NCBI GenBank assembly: GCA_029378245.1
Contig: JARKIF010000001.1
Location: 3,968,001-4,032,000, forward strand
Length of the DNA: 64,000 nucleotides
Direction: 5' to 3'
Source of the DNA: Roridomyces roridus
Lineage: Eukaryota; Basidiomycota; Agaricomycetes; Agaricales; Mycenaceae
In this document: positions 22,829 to 34,338 of the stretch, in pieces
Position numbering within the stretch: the first letter of the stretch is position 1
How the letters are laid out: each line of letters opens with the position of its first letter
Translations under genes and position numbers: made by a program
The notes under the pieces: generated by a model
Database searches by the model: none
Told to the model about the DNA's origin: nothing
Seen by the model: the letters and a program-made list of their open reading frames with translations, nothing else

Positions 22829-25140
22829 ATGCTTCCGGACGAAATTGTATCCGAGATCCTTTCTCCCGCTCTCACAGTGCCCGAAGACCTCTTCTCGGAT
22901 ACCTCTGGCACCTCCCCATTTGCGGACTACACACCATCGACCTCCGCGTATCTGCTGGTCTGCAAAGATTGGCTGCGCGTCGGCACTCCTTTGTTATATA
23001 ATGTCGTCGTCCTCCGATCTAAAGCTCAAACGATTGCTCTAGCCGTTGTTTTGAAAGACAACCCAGAGTTTGGTCGCTTCATCAAGAAGCTGAGGGTCGA
23101 GGGCGGCTACGGGGCGGCCATGCAAACCATTCTCAAGTCCGCGCCCAATGTCACGGACCTCTGTCTGTCGTTGTCGATTTGGTCGTCCGATAGCACGAAT
23201 GGCCTGTGCAAGGGCCTTTCGCTCGTCGATCCCCACCGTTTCATCGTCGTCGATCCGATTCAGGATTACATCTGTAAAAATAAGCAGTCGGATGCTTTGA
23301 GGCAGTCGGTCCTTGCCTGCATACGTTCAACATGGCAGAATCTGGTACTTTCTTTTTCTTTTACATTCAAACGTCATTCCAGCAGTCTGCTAGCGCATCT
23401 TTGTTTACCCCTACGGGGGCAACACGAACCTTGGCACCCCAGAGGTCTGGATCAAGCGAGCTCAAGACTTGAGCGAAGCGCTCCTTGATTCCCGCGTGCA
23501 CACAATTGCCCTCAGCGGGGATTTCTGGTCTCATATTCCGGCATTCATCCATTCTCTTTGTGGAATCCCCTCGCTGCAACTCCTGGAATTCCAGCACCCG
23601 ATGAACCGCTATGATCATTTTCTTATTTCGCAGATCGACACAAATCCGTTGCTCAAAAAGCTGGCGAAATACACCCTAAGGACGACCGAAGTCGCGCCTA
23701 ATATCGAGCCTGACATCGCTCCATCCTTGAACCCAAACTTCATTCCTATGGGTTCCGCCACGGAGGAGACTCGAGAGGTTTTGTGGAGACGTGTGCTGTA
23801 TTTCGCCATGCGCGTGGAGGAGCGTCGGTTCTCTTCCGAAAGGCGACGTCATGGCGAGGTGCGTCCATCCCTCATCTCGATCCTGCAGGTATCCAAATAC
23901 TTCCATGTGCGTTATATTTCGTTGGTTGAGATGCCACTGAGTCTCCAACAGCGTCTTGGACTTGTGTATATGTACGACTCTATTCGACTCGATTCGCCTA
24001 GCACCTGTGGAGCGCTTCAAAAGCAGCTGGAGGGCCACCCGCAGCTTGGCTCTTTCATCCGTTACATTTTCACCGACCCGAGTTATGACTTTAGAGGACC
24101 CATCTACGATGCATTGTTCGCCATTCTTAAGCGTACAACTCATCTGGAGGTCTTTGTTCCCCTGTCTAAAATCACTCGCCGAACCATCTCGATGGAGATC
24201 CTCAACCTTATGGGCCAAACCGCGGGGAAATCCATACGAAAACTTGCAACCACTTTGGAATACCATCAGGTGTTGTCGGTTGACGTGTTCGAGCCGTTTG
24301 AAGCGCTCAGCGACTTGGCCATCGGAGGAACGGGCCTTGGTTTGGCCCCAACTCAATCCGGCTTTCCTTCGGATGCGCTCAAGCGATTGCATACTCTCTG
24401 CATTTTTGACGATTCATCCGGCAATTTTTTCCGTCTATTCACCAATATGCGGTTCGCGATACCTGGTGGTTTTCAACGAATCTCTTTGCTCAGATTTTCG
24501 GCAGATTACAATCCCTTCGTTCCCTCAGCTTGCCATATTACATACCCGACAAGGCTGCGCTGACGGAGCTCCTCGCCGCACACGGCCCCAATTTGGTGCA
24601 TCTCATTGTCGCCCAGGTGAAGGCCTTCAAGCTACTCGATTTCTGCCCGAACCTTCTAGACGTTCAAGTCAATCGCGTAAGTACAACGACCCTCCTTTCC
24701 CTGATTTCGTTAAGAGGATTGTTTAGGAATGCGACCTTCGCTTGCTTATTCCGAGCGCCCCGCACAACACTTTGTCCAAGATAATCATCGAGGACTTCCC
24801 AGCATACATGTACGTCGACCCGCTCACCTCAGTCGCTGCATCGCGCCGACTATCACAAAAAAGAGACCTGAAGGCTTTATTGAAATTCGACTCGTCCAAG
24901 TTCCCGGCTCTGCGGGAAATTCAGCTCAGGAGGCTCAGATGGCCCATTACTGAGTCCGTTGAATGCTCGTTGTTTTTGTGCCTGTGACTCATCAATCCCA
25001 CATTCAGACACGAAATTTCGAAGAGTCTAGTCGTGCCGTTCGCAGAGTCCTTGTTGCAGAAGAACATCCAGCTGGTGAATGTGGACGGGAAAGACTGGAC
25101 TCCGCGGTTGAAAGCTGGTTTTAGGGTGCACAAGTCTTAG
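22829..25140 (+). CDS. First-family F-box/LRR-like protein (copy D)
   Basis: The start at 22829 gives MLPDEIVSEILSPALTV. The 49-nt intron at 23345-23393 leads to RIFVYPYGGNTNLGTPEVW and GIPSLQLLEF. PSLNPNFIPM (about 23730), WRRVLYFAMRVEERR and the exon from RLGLVYMYDSIRLD follow, then leucine-rich sequence and a WTPRLKAGFRVHKS end at 25140. All blocks of the family are present with no obvious break. It is more diverged from copies A-C than they are from each other. It begins 73 bp after the fourth-type gene. Confidence 0.75.
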
Positions 25141-25184
25141 ACGCAAATTGAACTGTGAAATGATATGCTATTCTCGGAAACTCC

Positions 25185-25278
25185 TCACCAGTAATAATAA
25201 TATCGATACTCCTCATAACCATGGTGTTCGTTCAGGAAGATTTCCTTCTGCTCGCAAGAACTTCGACTCCGTCTCCGG
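25185..25278 (-). pseudogene. C-terminal remnant of a third-type F-box gene
   Basis: The minus strand reads FLNEHHGYEEY followed by a short tyrosine run and a stop at 25185. This matches the NDFMNEHHGFPEYAFHWN tail of the protein at 41371-42969. About 30 residues are recognisable; upstream the similarity fades toward the lipase 3' end. It lies tail-to-tail with copy D. Confidence 0.5.
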
Positions 25279-25323
25279 AAAGCAAAGTTACAGCTTGTTC
25301 CAGTTTTCGATACCATACAGGAT

Positions 25324-26687
25324 CTACAAACAAAAGGGCGTTGGTACCATGATCCCAAAGTACTACATGGCACCGTCAACAGCGTTTCCGGTATACGTAC
25401 CACTGGAAAGCGGAGAACGCACCGTAGCATGCGCCGGGGTCACACCGCCCGAGGGAATACTAGCAGAACAGCACGGGTCCTCCCCACTGGCGTCGCAGCG
25501 GACAGTAGTGGATGGCGCAGGCGGATCTTCGTGCTGCCAATATTCGATGCCTTGACGTGGATCGAGTGCTATGAGATACAATGCAGTGGAAGGAGGGAGG
25601 GAGGACGTATTACCATGATGGTGGTAGCCCAGGGATGTGGGGATCATGGTCGGGACGCTGCGTGTGTGTCTTGTGAGATTGAGCGGTCAAAATACTTGAG
25701 GGAGAGCGCTACCCGTCGTCGGCGTGCACCACTGCATAGAGTGAGAAGAGATCAACGGAATAATATAATGATGATACCGCACCTCTGAACGCGCGTTTCC
25801 CAAACTCGCTATTGACGTGTTCCGCAAAGACGGCGTTCTAAGTCCAAAAAAAAATAAGATTCGAATGGGCCTGGATGTAAGAGGCGTACCCCGGTCCGTG
25901 GCGCCCCAAAAGAATATATACGCGTCTGATCGAGCATGGGCGATGCAGGAAATAACTGGAGGAGGCTCACGGCCGCAAGCGTCGCAAGGGCACCGCCCAT
26001 CGAGTGCCCGACTACGACGAGGCGATGACCCGGATGAAGGCGGCGTTGTGCAGCTAGCGTGGTGGTGATTTGGAAGGCGACGGTGTCCCAGCTGGCATTG
26101 AAGATTGTCATAACGTACGATTCACGAAAGAAGAGATGGCGTACGCTGCGAGAAAACCAGCATGTACGCGGGCTTTTGCTAGAGCTATCATCAGCTGGCG
26201 GATGTAGCTCCTTGGTGGATAGACGCACGAGGGAGTTTGACGCCCGGCGTGAGGAAGGGGACGAGCAGGATATTGACATCGAGTAACGCGTCTGTGACCG
26301 AGGCGCTACAGCGCGTAGTGTCGGACCCACGTCCTAGATTGCACGCACACGCTAAACCCACCTTCCGCGGAGCGCAACGACGAGCTCCTTCCGGTTGTCG
26401 TCGCGTGCGATGAAGCCCATGATGTCGCTCAGATGGTTGCCGAACTACAGTAGATCCGCGTTGGTGAGGATGTATTAAGAGCGAGAAAAGGCAGGCGCAC
26501 CTGCAGCACGAGACGGTCCCCTTGGGACGCAGGCAAACGGGGCTGTAGGCGGAGGATGCGTATTTGAAGTAGTGGACCAACTCGTCGTATGTGTCTGAAT
26601 CGAGTCAGTGGGAGGTCTATCAAGAGATAGAGGCGCACCAGGTGTAATGGGCGCTGGCTGTCCTCCGTCGTCGGTGGTAGATGCCAT
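25324..26687 (-). CDS. Class 3 (alpha/beta-fold) lipase, one possible frameshift
   Basis: The start at 26687 gives MASTTDDGG. Exons follow with DTYDELVHYFKYASSAY, QFGNHLSDIMGFIARDDNRK, ELVVALRG, DVLLDVNILLVPF, HAGFLAAYAIS and the nucleophile elbow VVVGHSMGGALATLAAVSL. Then come RIYSFGAPRTG, AVFAEHVNSEFGKRAFRG, VVHADDG, GVPTMIPTSLGYHHHG, IEYWQH and a last short exon YFGIMVPTPFCL ending at 25324. The order is typical of fungal class 3 lipases with Ser-Asp-His chemistry. In exon 2, CLRPKG and DRLVLQ lie in different frames, so one base appears to be missing near 26525. Whether this is a sequencing error or a real lesion cannot be told here. Confidence 0.8.
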
Positions 26688-26875
26688 GGGTGGAGTGGAA
26701 GATTGGTGGAAGACAAGGGCAAAAGTGCGGATCTTATTACATTGCCACCCCCTGATTGCGGCGAATTTCTGACAGTCTTCCCCAAGAACGGTCACGCAGA
26801 TTCCGGTGAATATCTTGTGAGCGCGTACAGACGCGTAATTGTACGAGACATGAACCTTCAGAAGATATAAGGTAA

Positions 26876-28097
26876 TTACACCGGGACATGTTTCTTCAAA
26901 AACTCCAGCTGTGCCGACAACGACTCTGCATGATACGGCTGGCCATGGTATACGTCAAAATGCCCGGCGCCTACTTATAATATTAAATTCAGGAATCAAG
27001 CCGCAGCGAATCAACACGCACCAGATACAGAAACCAACTCGCATTTCGTCGTCGTCTTGGCAATATGGTGCGCGCCTTCGGGGAGGCAGAGGTTGTCCTC
27101 GCTGGGTAGAACGATGAGGAGTGGGCAGGTGACTTGTTTTGCGTTTTTCATGGGTTGATAGCCAGGGACTTGGAGCAGGGAGGACGCGGAGATCTACTTA
27201 CTTCTTGTGTGAACAACTTGGTTCAACGAAGAGATGAAGACGCACCTCATTCTGATATGGGCTAAGAAGTGGGTGTTAAATAATGAAACTACGAGCCTGG
27301 TTTATGTCCTACATACCTCTCTGACGCAACGATGGCCATCATACCAGGGACAGTCCCCTCGCTGGTCAACGCACCAAGCGTCCCAGGCTCCGAGATAATG
27401 GGAATATACACAGGCGAGAGGTTCAATGCCTGTTTCAACAAATCCACAGCAGAATACGCGGCGATCTTGAGATACCACAACGGAGAGTTTGCCGCAGTCA
27501 GGCCTGTGTAAGGGCATTGTGCGATTGCGGCCACTGGATTCAGGTTCGCTTCGGAACTTAGGGTGATACTATGTCCACCTAGAATAAACAATGAATCGAA
27601 TAAAAAAAGAATACACAAACGACAGACGGACCAGAAAAACTGGAACCCCACACCACGAGCCTCTGCGGATCGAAATGGGCTTGCTGACGCGCGTACTTGA
27701 TGACGGTACGATAATCCTCGAGCTGTTCGTTCACAACGAGGACCTGCCGCGGCGTTCCATCTAGTAGCACGGAATGAATTTATCATTCCAAATGTCCTAG
27801 AGGTGGTACGACGAACCTGACGCGCCCCAACGCCGATAGTCGAATACGAGGCACGCATACCCCGCTGCAGAGAACGCCTCGGCGTAGTGAGAGAGCCCCA
27901 TCGTCTTGTTAGCGCCGAATCCGTGGGCCCTGTCCAGTGTCCAGTGAATTCTGGACTCGGGCGGAGTCCACAGCTACGACTTACATGACGATTACAGGGA
28001 GAGGCTTGGACGTTTCCGCGGTGGGGAGATACTGCCAGACATCGAGGTCCCAGCCGGCGTGGAAGGATGGGATTTTCAAGGTCGATTTGGTGAACAT
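26876..28097 (-). CDS. Alpha/beta hydrolase with GSSFSGGH nucleophile motif
   Basis: The start at 28097 gives MFTKSTLKIPSFHAGWDLDV. The following exons read PLPVIVM, then ANKTMGLSHYAEAFSAAGYA, VFDYRRWGASDG, the nucleophile region VVWGSSFS/GGHSIT (split by an intron) and AQCPYTG. The end carries LPSEDNLCLPEGAHHIAK and a GHFDVYHGQPYH block in which His is the likely catalytic residue. It stops at 26876. The motif resembles S15-like and dienelactone-hydrolase-like fungal hydrolases; the substrate is unknown. It is tandem with the lipase, 189 bp upstream of its start. The frame is intact with ordinary introns. Confidence 0.8.
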
Positions 28098-28402
28098 GGT
28101 GGTTGGATGGAAAGCCACAGTTGCGGTTCGGCAATCAATCAAAAATCTCTTGCTCAATCAAGTTTGGACATGTGAATCGTCCCAGTCGTTCGCAAGACAA
28201 GTGCAAGACAGATGCAATATTATACATGTGGAAAGTGAGTATTGTATATATGACGCTACAGCTAGTAACACCGCCGACAACAGATCTAGATACATCAAGG
28301 AAGAGGAATGCATGATGGAGAGCGAGATAGCGATTGGACGAGATAGCAATGAGACAGAGAGAAGATCGAAAGAATGAAAGGCATGAAAAGTCCATCCATC
28401 AC

Positions 28403-29889
28403 TCAACCAGGGCGCGCATGACGCCGACTCTTCGCATACGCCTGATCCGTAGGCGACATCGCTCGCGCAGCAGCCAAATGAACGTGAGATTGAGAAGGCC
28501 GGGGGCGGAGCTGACGGCCTTCGCGCGCCTGCAGCTCCTCCAACGTCGGCTTCACATCCACGTGCACTCTGCCTGGAGTTTCGGGTCGGAAGGACGACAT
28601 CATGTGCGTACCAGGGCCAGGCGTAGGCGTATGACGATGGCCTGGGTGCGTGCCACGGAGTACAGGGCCATAATCCACCCCATACTGGCCGACCGGGGCC
28701 CCAAAGTGCCCAAAGTGAGGATCTGGGGAACCTGAAGGACCGTCGACGATCATAGGCATGGACTGCACACGGCTGATATGCGGTTTTCGCCCACCACCAC
28801 CACCGCTACCCCGTGCGTCGGGAGAACCACGGCCCTCGCTCCCCGACTCGCCCGGGTCCCCGCCAAAGATGTCGTACTCGGACTCATCGACGTCCGGATC
28901 CTCCTCCTCCCGCTCAGCCCGCTTCGACCGTGCGCGTCGCTTGCGTTCCCTCTTGTACCCGTTCGCGCCGCCTTTTGAATAGTCCAGCCACCAGTAGTTG
29001 CCCTTGCCCGGCGCCGTCACAGGGCGCGGGACGTTCTCGAAGGGGTGGTAGAGGGACAGCAAGTGGCGGATCGAATTCTACCACACACAACTCCGTCAGC
29101 AGCAGCACCAAGGAACGAGGAGGAAACGCACCTTCCACGCCGGATTATCCCTATTCACATTAAACCACTTGAACCTCTGAATAAGCTCCGCGTAAATCTC
29201 CTGCAGCGTCAACTGCTTATTCGGGCTCCCATATATCGCGAGCTTGCACAACAGGGAGCCCGGTACGGTGGGCCGCGCGCCGGTGTCGGGGATACTCCAT
29301 AGGTTGACGGGGTCGTTGGGCCCGAGGTTCAAGATCCGGCGGAGGTCTTCGCCGGCTTCGTCCCTGCGGTTTGATTGGTGGAACGCAGAGGGGGGTAGGG
29401 CTGTCGGCATTGTACTATGGGTATGAGGGGCATGGTAGACATGCTGGTTGTGGTGATGGCCGCCGTGGTGGATCGGAGGGGGAACTGGGGCACTGGCACG
29501 ACCGTAAGGCTGGAGACTCTGCTCGCCAACATCCTGCCTGTAATAAGAAGACGCATTCTGGCGCGGGCCTGGACCAAAGTGCTATTCATATCCAAGTCAG
29601 AAGACGGCCACGTGAAAGAAGAACGATAAAGACACACCTGCGCGTCGTCGTGAAAGATGAGGGTGGGATTCACGAACTGGTGTCCATGGTGGTCCCGCGA
29701 CGGTACATACGGGTCGTCATCAACTTGAAATCCGCCGTCGGGGGTTGTGGTGTGAAAAGAGCCGTGGCGATGTATATTGCCTCCGTGTCCGGCAGGCTGG
29801 GAGTCATCGGGACGAGAACCCGATCGCGTGGGGACGCGATGGTACGGAAGACTGTCACCGGCCATTCTCCAGTCGTGATGGTACGCCAT
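28403..29889 (-). CDS. Forkhead-domain transcription factor
   Basis: Exon 1 starts at 29889 (MAYHHDWRMAGDSLPYHR) and is rich in His, Gly and Pro. Exon 2 continues through NLWSIPDTGARPTVPGSLLC and the first half of the forkhead domain: LTLQEIYAELIQRFKWF, NVNRDNPAWK. A final exon holds the rest: NSIRHLLSLYHPFENVPRP and GKGNYWWLDYSKG, with the recognition helix NSIRHLLS. A basic stretch (KRERKRRARSKRAE) that could act as a nuclear localisation signal and a disordered Gly/Pro-rich tail follow to 28403. It is a DNA-binding regulator; which fungal forkhead group it belongs to is not clear. Confidence 0.9.
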
Positions 29890-31205
29890 AAGTTGCAGAC
29901 TAGAACGTAGGCCGCGGAGGACGAGAGAGATGGACCCACAGAGGCCATTAAGCGGAAAGTGTGTTGATGGTCATTACACGTGGCGAGGCAGGGACACGGC
30001 ATGGAAAAAAGAAATGATAAAATAATATATAAAAAAGGAGGGAGGTAACGTCAGCGTGCGGAGAGAGAGGTTATCCAAGAAAGGAAACGCACAGTCGAAA
30101 ATAGATCAAGAGGTTCGAGAGGTTGGAGAGAATCCTGGACTCGGACGATGAGGTCTGTAAGGGATCTGGGAGGCTCCCTGCTGGCTCAAATGTCGCCTCT
30201 TTCACGGCCTTTTAAACCTTCTACGACGTTGCTGACGGAAGACGGCGCTTGTTCTTGACGAGTTGCCTGTAAAGGGAATTTTCAAAACAGTCCGGATCAG
30301 AGGATTGGTTCCGACTCACGTTTGCTCGGCCCGTTGAATTTGGCGGGAGGCATCAACGCTGTCCGGAATATCCCTTGGTCAGGAATTGCCTAGAACGGCA
30401 GTTGTCGTAGAAGGGAATTTCGAGGTGTGCCAAGAATGGAAGAAGAGCGACAGAGGTAACTTCGAGTCCCCTGGAGCGAGAGGTGCCTCTGGCCGCTTGG
30501 TTTGAGGTCCCTTTCACCTGCCCGACGCATGGAAAGTATCTTCAGCGCAAAACAGTCGAGCATTAGTCGAGATTCCAGCTGAGGATGCACATCGAGCAGA
30601 ACGCACACAAGTTCCCTCGGACGCACACGCAACGCGCCCACAGCGGGACCCATACAATTACTCCTTCTGCGCTGATGGAGGGGACGCACCTGCCATATTT
30701 AATTCTTTACCCCGAGTAGGCGGGACCCACAGTGACAGACAATGTACAGATCCCGATACAAGTCCACGGGGCCCGCCCACAAGTTCGGATCTGGTTTCCC
30801 TGCCGTTAGTCACATTCGCATCTCCTCCGCTCGACGGCCACGTACCAGAGACTGCGCCCAACTACTGTCCGTGCTGGAAAAGTTTTCCTCCGTATTCAGC
30901 GGGTCTCCAGTTGAATCTATATAAAATTCAGCCACTGACCCGAATTTATATCAGTGGAGACTCGCCCATAGTACCCGTTGTCACCTCCCAAAGAGGAGAT
31001 ATGCTCTGGAGCGACGCCGGATCCAGACTCCCTTGCTTTGGAGCCCTCCCTCCTTCTCCCCACTCCCATTCCCACTCCCACCACCTGCCGCTCGTGTACC
31101 CTGTCCTTTGGGAAGGCAAGACCCTGAGGTTCGCGCCGGACCTCGGTTTGCTCGCCGGTCCACACTCCATCGCCGTGGATGACCTCCCTCCGTAGGGCGA
31201 GAATA
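29890..31205. other. Long intergenic region with no confident gene
   Basis: The stretch separates the divergent forkhead gene and the small gene at 31206 and probably holds both promoters. A 94-residue plus-strand open frame (30911-31195) with a His/Ser repeat (SHSHSHHL) is not recognised. A TATA-like TATATAAAA lies near 30918. No repeat or RNA gene was recognised. Confidence 0.4.
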
Positions 31206-31553
31206 ATGGACAGAGTACCTCGTCGTTGCGCAGCCTGGAACGTAAGTGGTCTTGTGAGCAGCGGGGAAATGAGCTACGGAAGGTGAGTGTAAAGACCTCA
31301 GAATCCACCGCGGACTTGCGCCCTATCTCTGTTAGCTGCACGCTCCAGTCATCTGAAATCTCTCCAAAAGCGATCCCGAGAATCCCTCCAAGAACGCCAC
31401 GAGAACGACAAGGCCGCGAGTTGGCTTCGGTATCAACTTCTCCACGTACGTGAGGACGGTGGGATGACTAGAGAAATTTTCCAGGACTTTGAATCCCTGA
31501 CAGAAGACGCCGAGAAATACATTCAGAGGCGGTTGAGTATGCTGCGTTCGTAA
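31206..31553 (+). CDS. Small helical protein of 95 residues, unknown function
   Basis: Two exons (31206-31241 and 31302-31553) join in frame with a canonical GTAAGT...CTCAG intron. The product starts MDRVPRRCAAWN and continues through LLAARSSHLKSLQKRS, QERHENDKAASWLRYQ, EIFQDFESLTEDAEKYIQ and RRLSMLRS. Charged and leucine residues alternate as in a long amphipathic helix or coiled coil. No family is recognised. The clean splice, matching phases and coherent coiled-coil character are the support; it is too short to be certain. Confidence 0.5.
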
Positions 31554-32250
31554 TGCATCCGCTTCTGAGCCTCGATAGATCTGCGTCCCGAGGGAATCTG
31601 GATTGCCGGAGAGTGGACTCCGAGGAGGTCCGAGTCAACTGAATCTTCGAACAAGGACGAAGCATTGGTTTTCAGCCGAGTCATCCAGCGCGTTTTCTTC
31701 GAGCGTGATTGCAGCCTTCCCTTTGTCACAGGATAGAAATTTTGCGTGGAGTTGTGGCATTAAACAGTGATCGGGCATCAGAAGGATGGTGGTGGTCGGT
31801 GGTCGGTGCGAAGGTGCGTCCGCTTACATCAGCAGATCATTTCTCTTTTTCCTCTTTCTTCCGCAACTCCCACCAACGACCAACCAAACGACTCTGGGAC
31901 AACGTGCAGCACGGCACCATTGCATCTTCTGGCCGTTCAACCCATGGACTCGCCAAACCTCTGAGAACTTTGTTCGGGTTGGTCGCGTCCGATCCACCGC
32001 AACTCCCGGAGGTCCCTAATGCACGACTAGGTTTGACTCACATTGACGAGTCTTCACCTCGGCGTTTCGCTCATCTCGGGTGCCGGGGAATACAGCGCCG
32101 TCCTTTTCAAACCTGTATATCGGCCTTTCGGCGTTTCGGGGACAAGGCAGTGGGGCGGATCAATGCTCGGCGCTGCTGCGGCAAGGCTGTCCAAAACGGG
32201 GCATCCTTATCCTGCCCTTATTCCCAGTGAATATTAAAGCCGCAGCGATG

Positions 32251-32258
32251 CTATAAAG
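32251..32258 (+). promoter_or_regulatory. TATA box
   Basis: CTATAAAG lies 67-74 bases upstream of the start codon at 32325 and is followed by a CT-rich leader that would suit transcription starting near 32285. Confidence 0.55.
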
Positions 32259-32324
32259 ACCTTGTATTTCTCCTCGCGCGCTCCACCATTTCCTTCCCCG
32301 ACTCTTCCTCTTTTCACGACCTCT

Positions 32325-33002
32325 ATGGCTGCCACGACCTACACTCTGACTTCCTCGCAACGCCTTCGCCTCATCCGCGCGACGCACAAGCTCGGCGGGT
32401 CTCTGGGCCCGGCGGAGACCACCTTCATTCCCTCGCACACTCGTTCCTCCTCGTCGACCAGCACAGAATCCAAGCGCCTCGGTCGGATATTCACTTCCAC
32501 CGACGGGGACGTGCTGCGGTCAGCCTCCCTTGACGAGCCCGTTTCTCCTTTTAAAAGGCATGCGCCACCGCCTGCGCTCTTCCTGCGCCCAACTTCATCA
32601 TCGGCCCCGCCGTCACCACTTTCCCCGACCTTCAGCCTCAATTCGCCCGTGACGCCGCCACCAGCGGTGACTCGGCGACGCAAGATGGACAAACTCACGC
32701 GCACGTTGGGCGAGAACGTGCCTCCCGAGCTCGTGTTCCCTGCCCCTCGTCACCGGCGTCGTGTGAGCACTCTCAACGTGCCTGTCCCTGCAGAGCAGCC
32801 GTTCTCATTCCCCTCTACCGTCCCTGTTCCTGCCATGGACGATGATGATTCGGAAAGTTCGGAGTGGGAGTGGGAGACGCCGGGGGCGAGTCCTGACGGC
32901 GTGCTGCATCGCCGGGAGAAGGGGTGGAGTGGGGAGTGGGGAGGGAGGGTGCGGGATATGGAGGACGTCGTGCAGGCTTTGCGGGTCCTCCGTCTCAAAT
33001 GA
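32325..33002 (+). CDS. Conserved basidiomycete protein of unknown function
   Basis: A single exon of 225 residues starts MAATTYTLTSSQRLRLIRAT. The N-terminal KLGGSLGPAETTF block, the central KMDKLTRTLGENVPPELVFP block and the C-terminal DMEDVVQALRVLRLK helix, joined by Pro/Ser-rich disordered linkers, recall an uncharacterised protein family that I associate with mushroom-forming fungi. A Ser/Asp/Glu-rich acidic patch (DDDDSESSEWEWE) precedes the last helix. No catalytic motif or membrane segment is seen. The nearby TATA box and good start context support the start. Confidence 0.75.
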   Translation: MAATTYTLTSSQRLRLIRATHKLGGSLGPAETTFIPSHTRSSSSTSTESKRLGRIFTSTDGDVLRSASLDEPVSPFKRHAPPPALFLRPTSSSAPPSPLSPTFSLNSPVTPPPAVTRRRKMDKLTRTLGENVPPELVFPAPRHRRRVSTLNVPVPAEQPFSFPSTVPVPAMDDDDSESSEWEWETPGASPDGVLHRREKGWSGEWGGRVRDMEDVVQALRVLRLK

Positions 33003-33166
33003 ATCAACGAAAACTCCATCCATTTTTTTTCATGATAACTTCACACACATCACATACACACGCGCGCCTCCTCATACCATGGACCTGACCTCATTGATGC
33101 ATCTACCATATGTTCTTGATTCACTGCGGTACCCTGTGGGTCCGCGTTTTGTAGCATCTTACTTAC

Positions 33167-33320
33167 TATCTTGTTGTATCAGCCACGTCTGTATGTATCC
33201 AGATTATAATACGCCTCTACGCGAGTACACAAAAATTGCCAACTCGTACTATCTTGTTGTATTACACCACGTCTGTATGTATTCACAGATTATAATATGC
33301 ATATGTCCTTTGTGTATGCG
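33167..33320. repeat. Imperfect tandem duplication, about 75-80 bp unit
   Basis: The block CTATCTTGTTGTAT...CCACGTCTGTATGTAT...AGATTATAATA...GCGAGTACAC occurs twice in a row (about 33168-33230 and 33248-33318) with small gaps. It lies downstream of the 32325 gene in non-coding sequence. Confidence 0.65.
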
Positions 33321-34338
33321 AGTACACGAGAGAGAGAAAACTAACTGCGAATGCGAGTCGACTTGGCTCCTCATCACTCCGGGAATTTATACAGCCTTTC
33401 TCGGATCTTCTTTGCGAATGGGTTTCGGGGAAGACCGTGAGTGGCTGAAAAGGATTCCGTGTGAATGCCAAATACAGGGCAGTAGTCGGAGACCACAACG
33501 TAGGAGAGAGGTTTGACAGAGGTCGTCGGAAAAAAAGTCTATGAGCGAATGGCGAATGAAGAGGGGTGCCGGCGCATGCTCTCCGTGCCCAAAGCTTCCA
33601 GGATTCTCCAATCCGCCCCAAAGAGGATTTTTTGGGAGGTGAAATGGTTGTATGAAATTCAGAGGTCTTGAACGTTGCTGTGAAAAAAGTGTGATCCGGG
33701 AATGTTCTTTCAGAACGGGGCCTCTCCTATTCAAATTGGAAGGGAGAATCAAATTAGGCGGCTCCTTCCATGACTCGAATTTCAGCAGACCCTGGTCGGA
33801 CGAAAAGATCCTGGGTTGAGATGAACTGTCATGACAGAGGCAGGGGCAATGTTTCGGAGGCTGGTTCAAGTCTGTCGTGCTCCAGGAAAAAGACTTGTAT
33901 GATTTTCCACGACTCCGAGTTCCAGACGTATTTTTTTGGAAATAAAGATCGCATCCGTTCCTTGAAGATGTTCCACGGCATGTCGCACGGTGCTCTGGTT
34001 ACCGTGGGATCTTTTCCGTATCGCACATCTTTTGGAGCTGAGGGGGCAGTCTCGCAAGACATGAAGCTCGAACTTTGAAGTACACGATTGTGGAAGCGAA
34101 AGCAAAGATCTAGACTTCGGCTAAGGCGGGGTGCACGTGAGCTTTACGGCATCTCGCGGTTGGTTTGTCCACACGCCATCAGACGTCCACCCGCCCTTCT
34201 TCCTCCTCTCCCATCTCCCCCTTCCATTCCATCCGCGTTTTATCCTTGTAGCTTCGGCTCGGGCGTTCTCCCACTCCTCACAATCTTTCTACCACCCCGA
34301 AAACCCCAAAAAACGAGTCTGCCACTCAGACAAGACAA
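33321..34338. other. Intergenic region
   Basis: Short open frames on both strands are unrelated to anything recognised and lack splice logic. A CT-rich tract just before 34339 (about 34190-34330) is typical of a fungal promoter and leader for the next gene. Confidence 0.4.
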
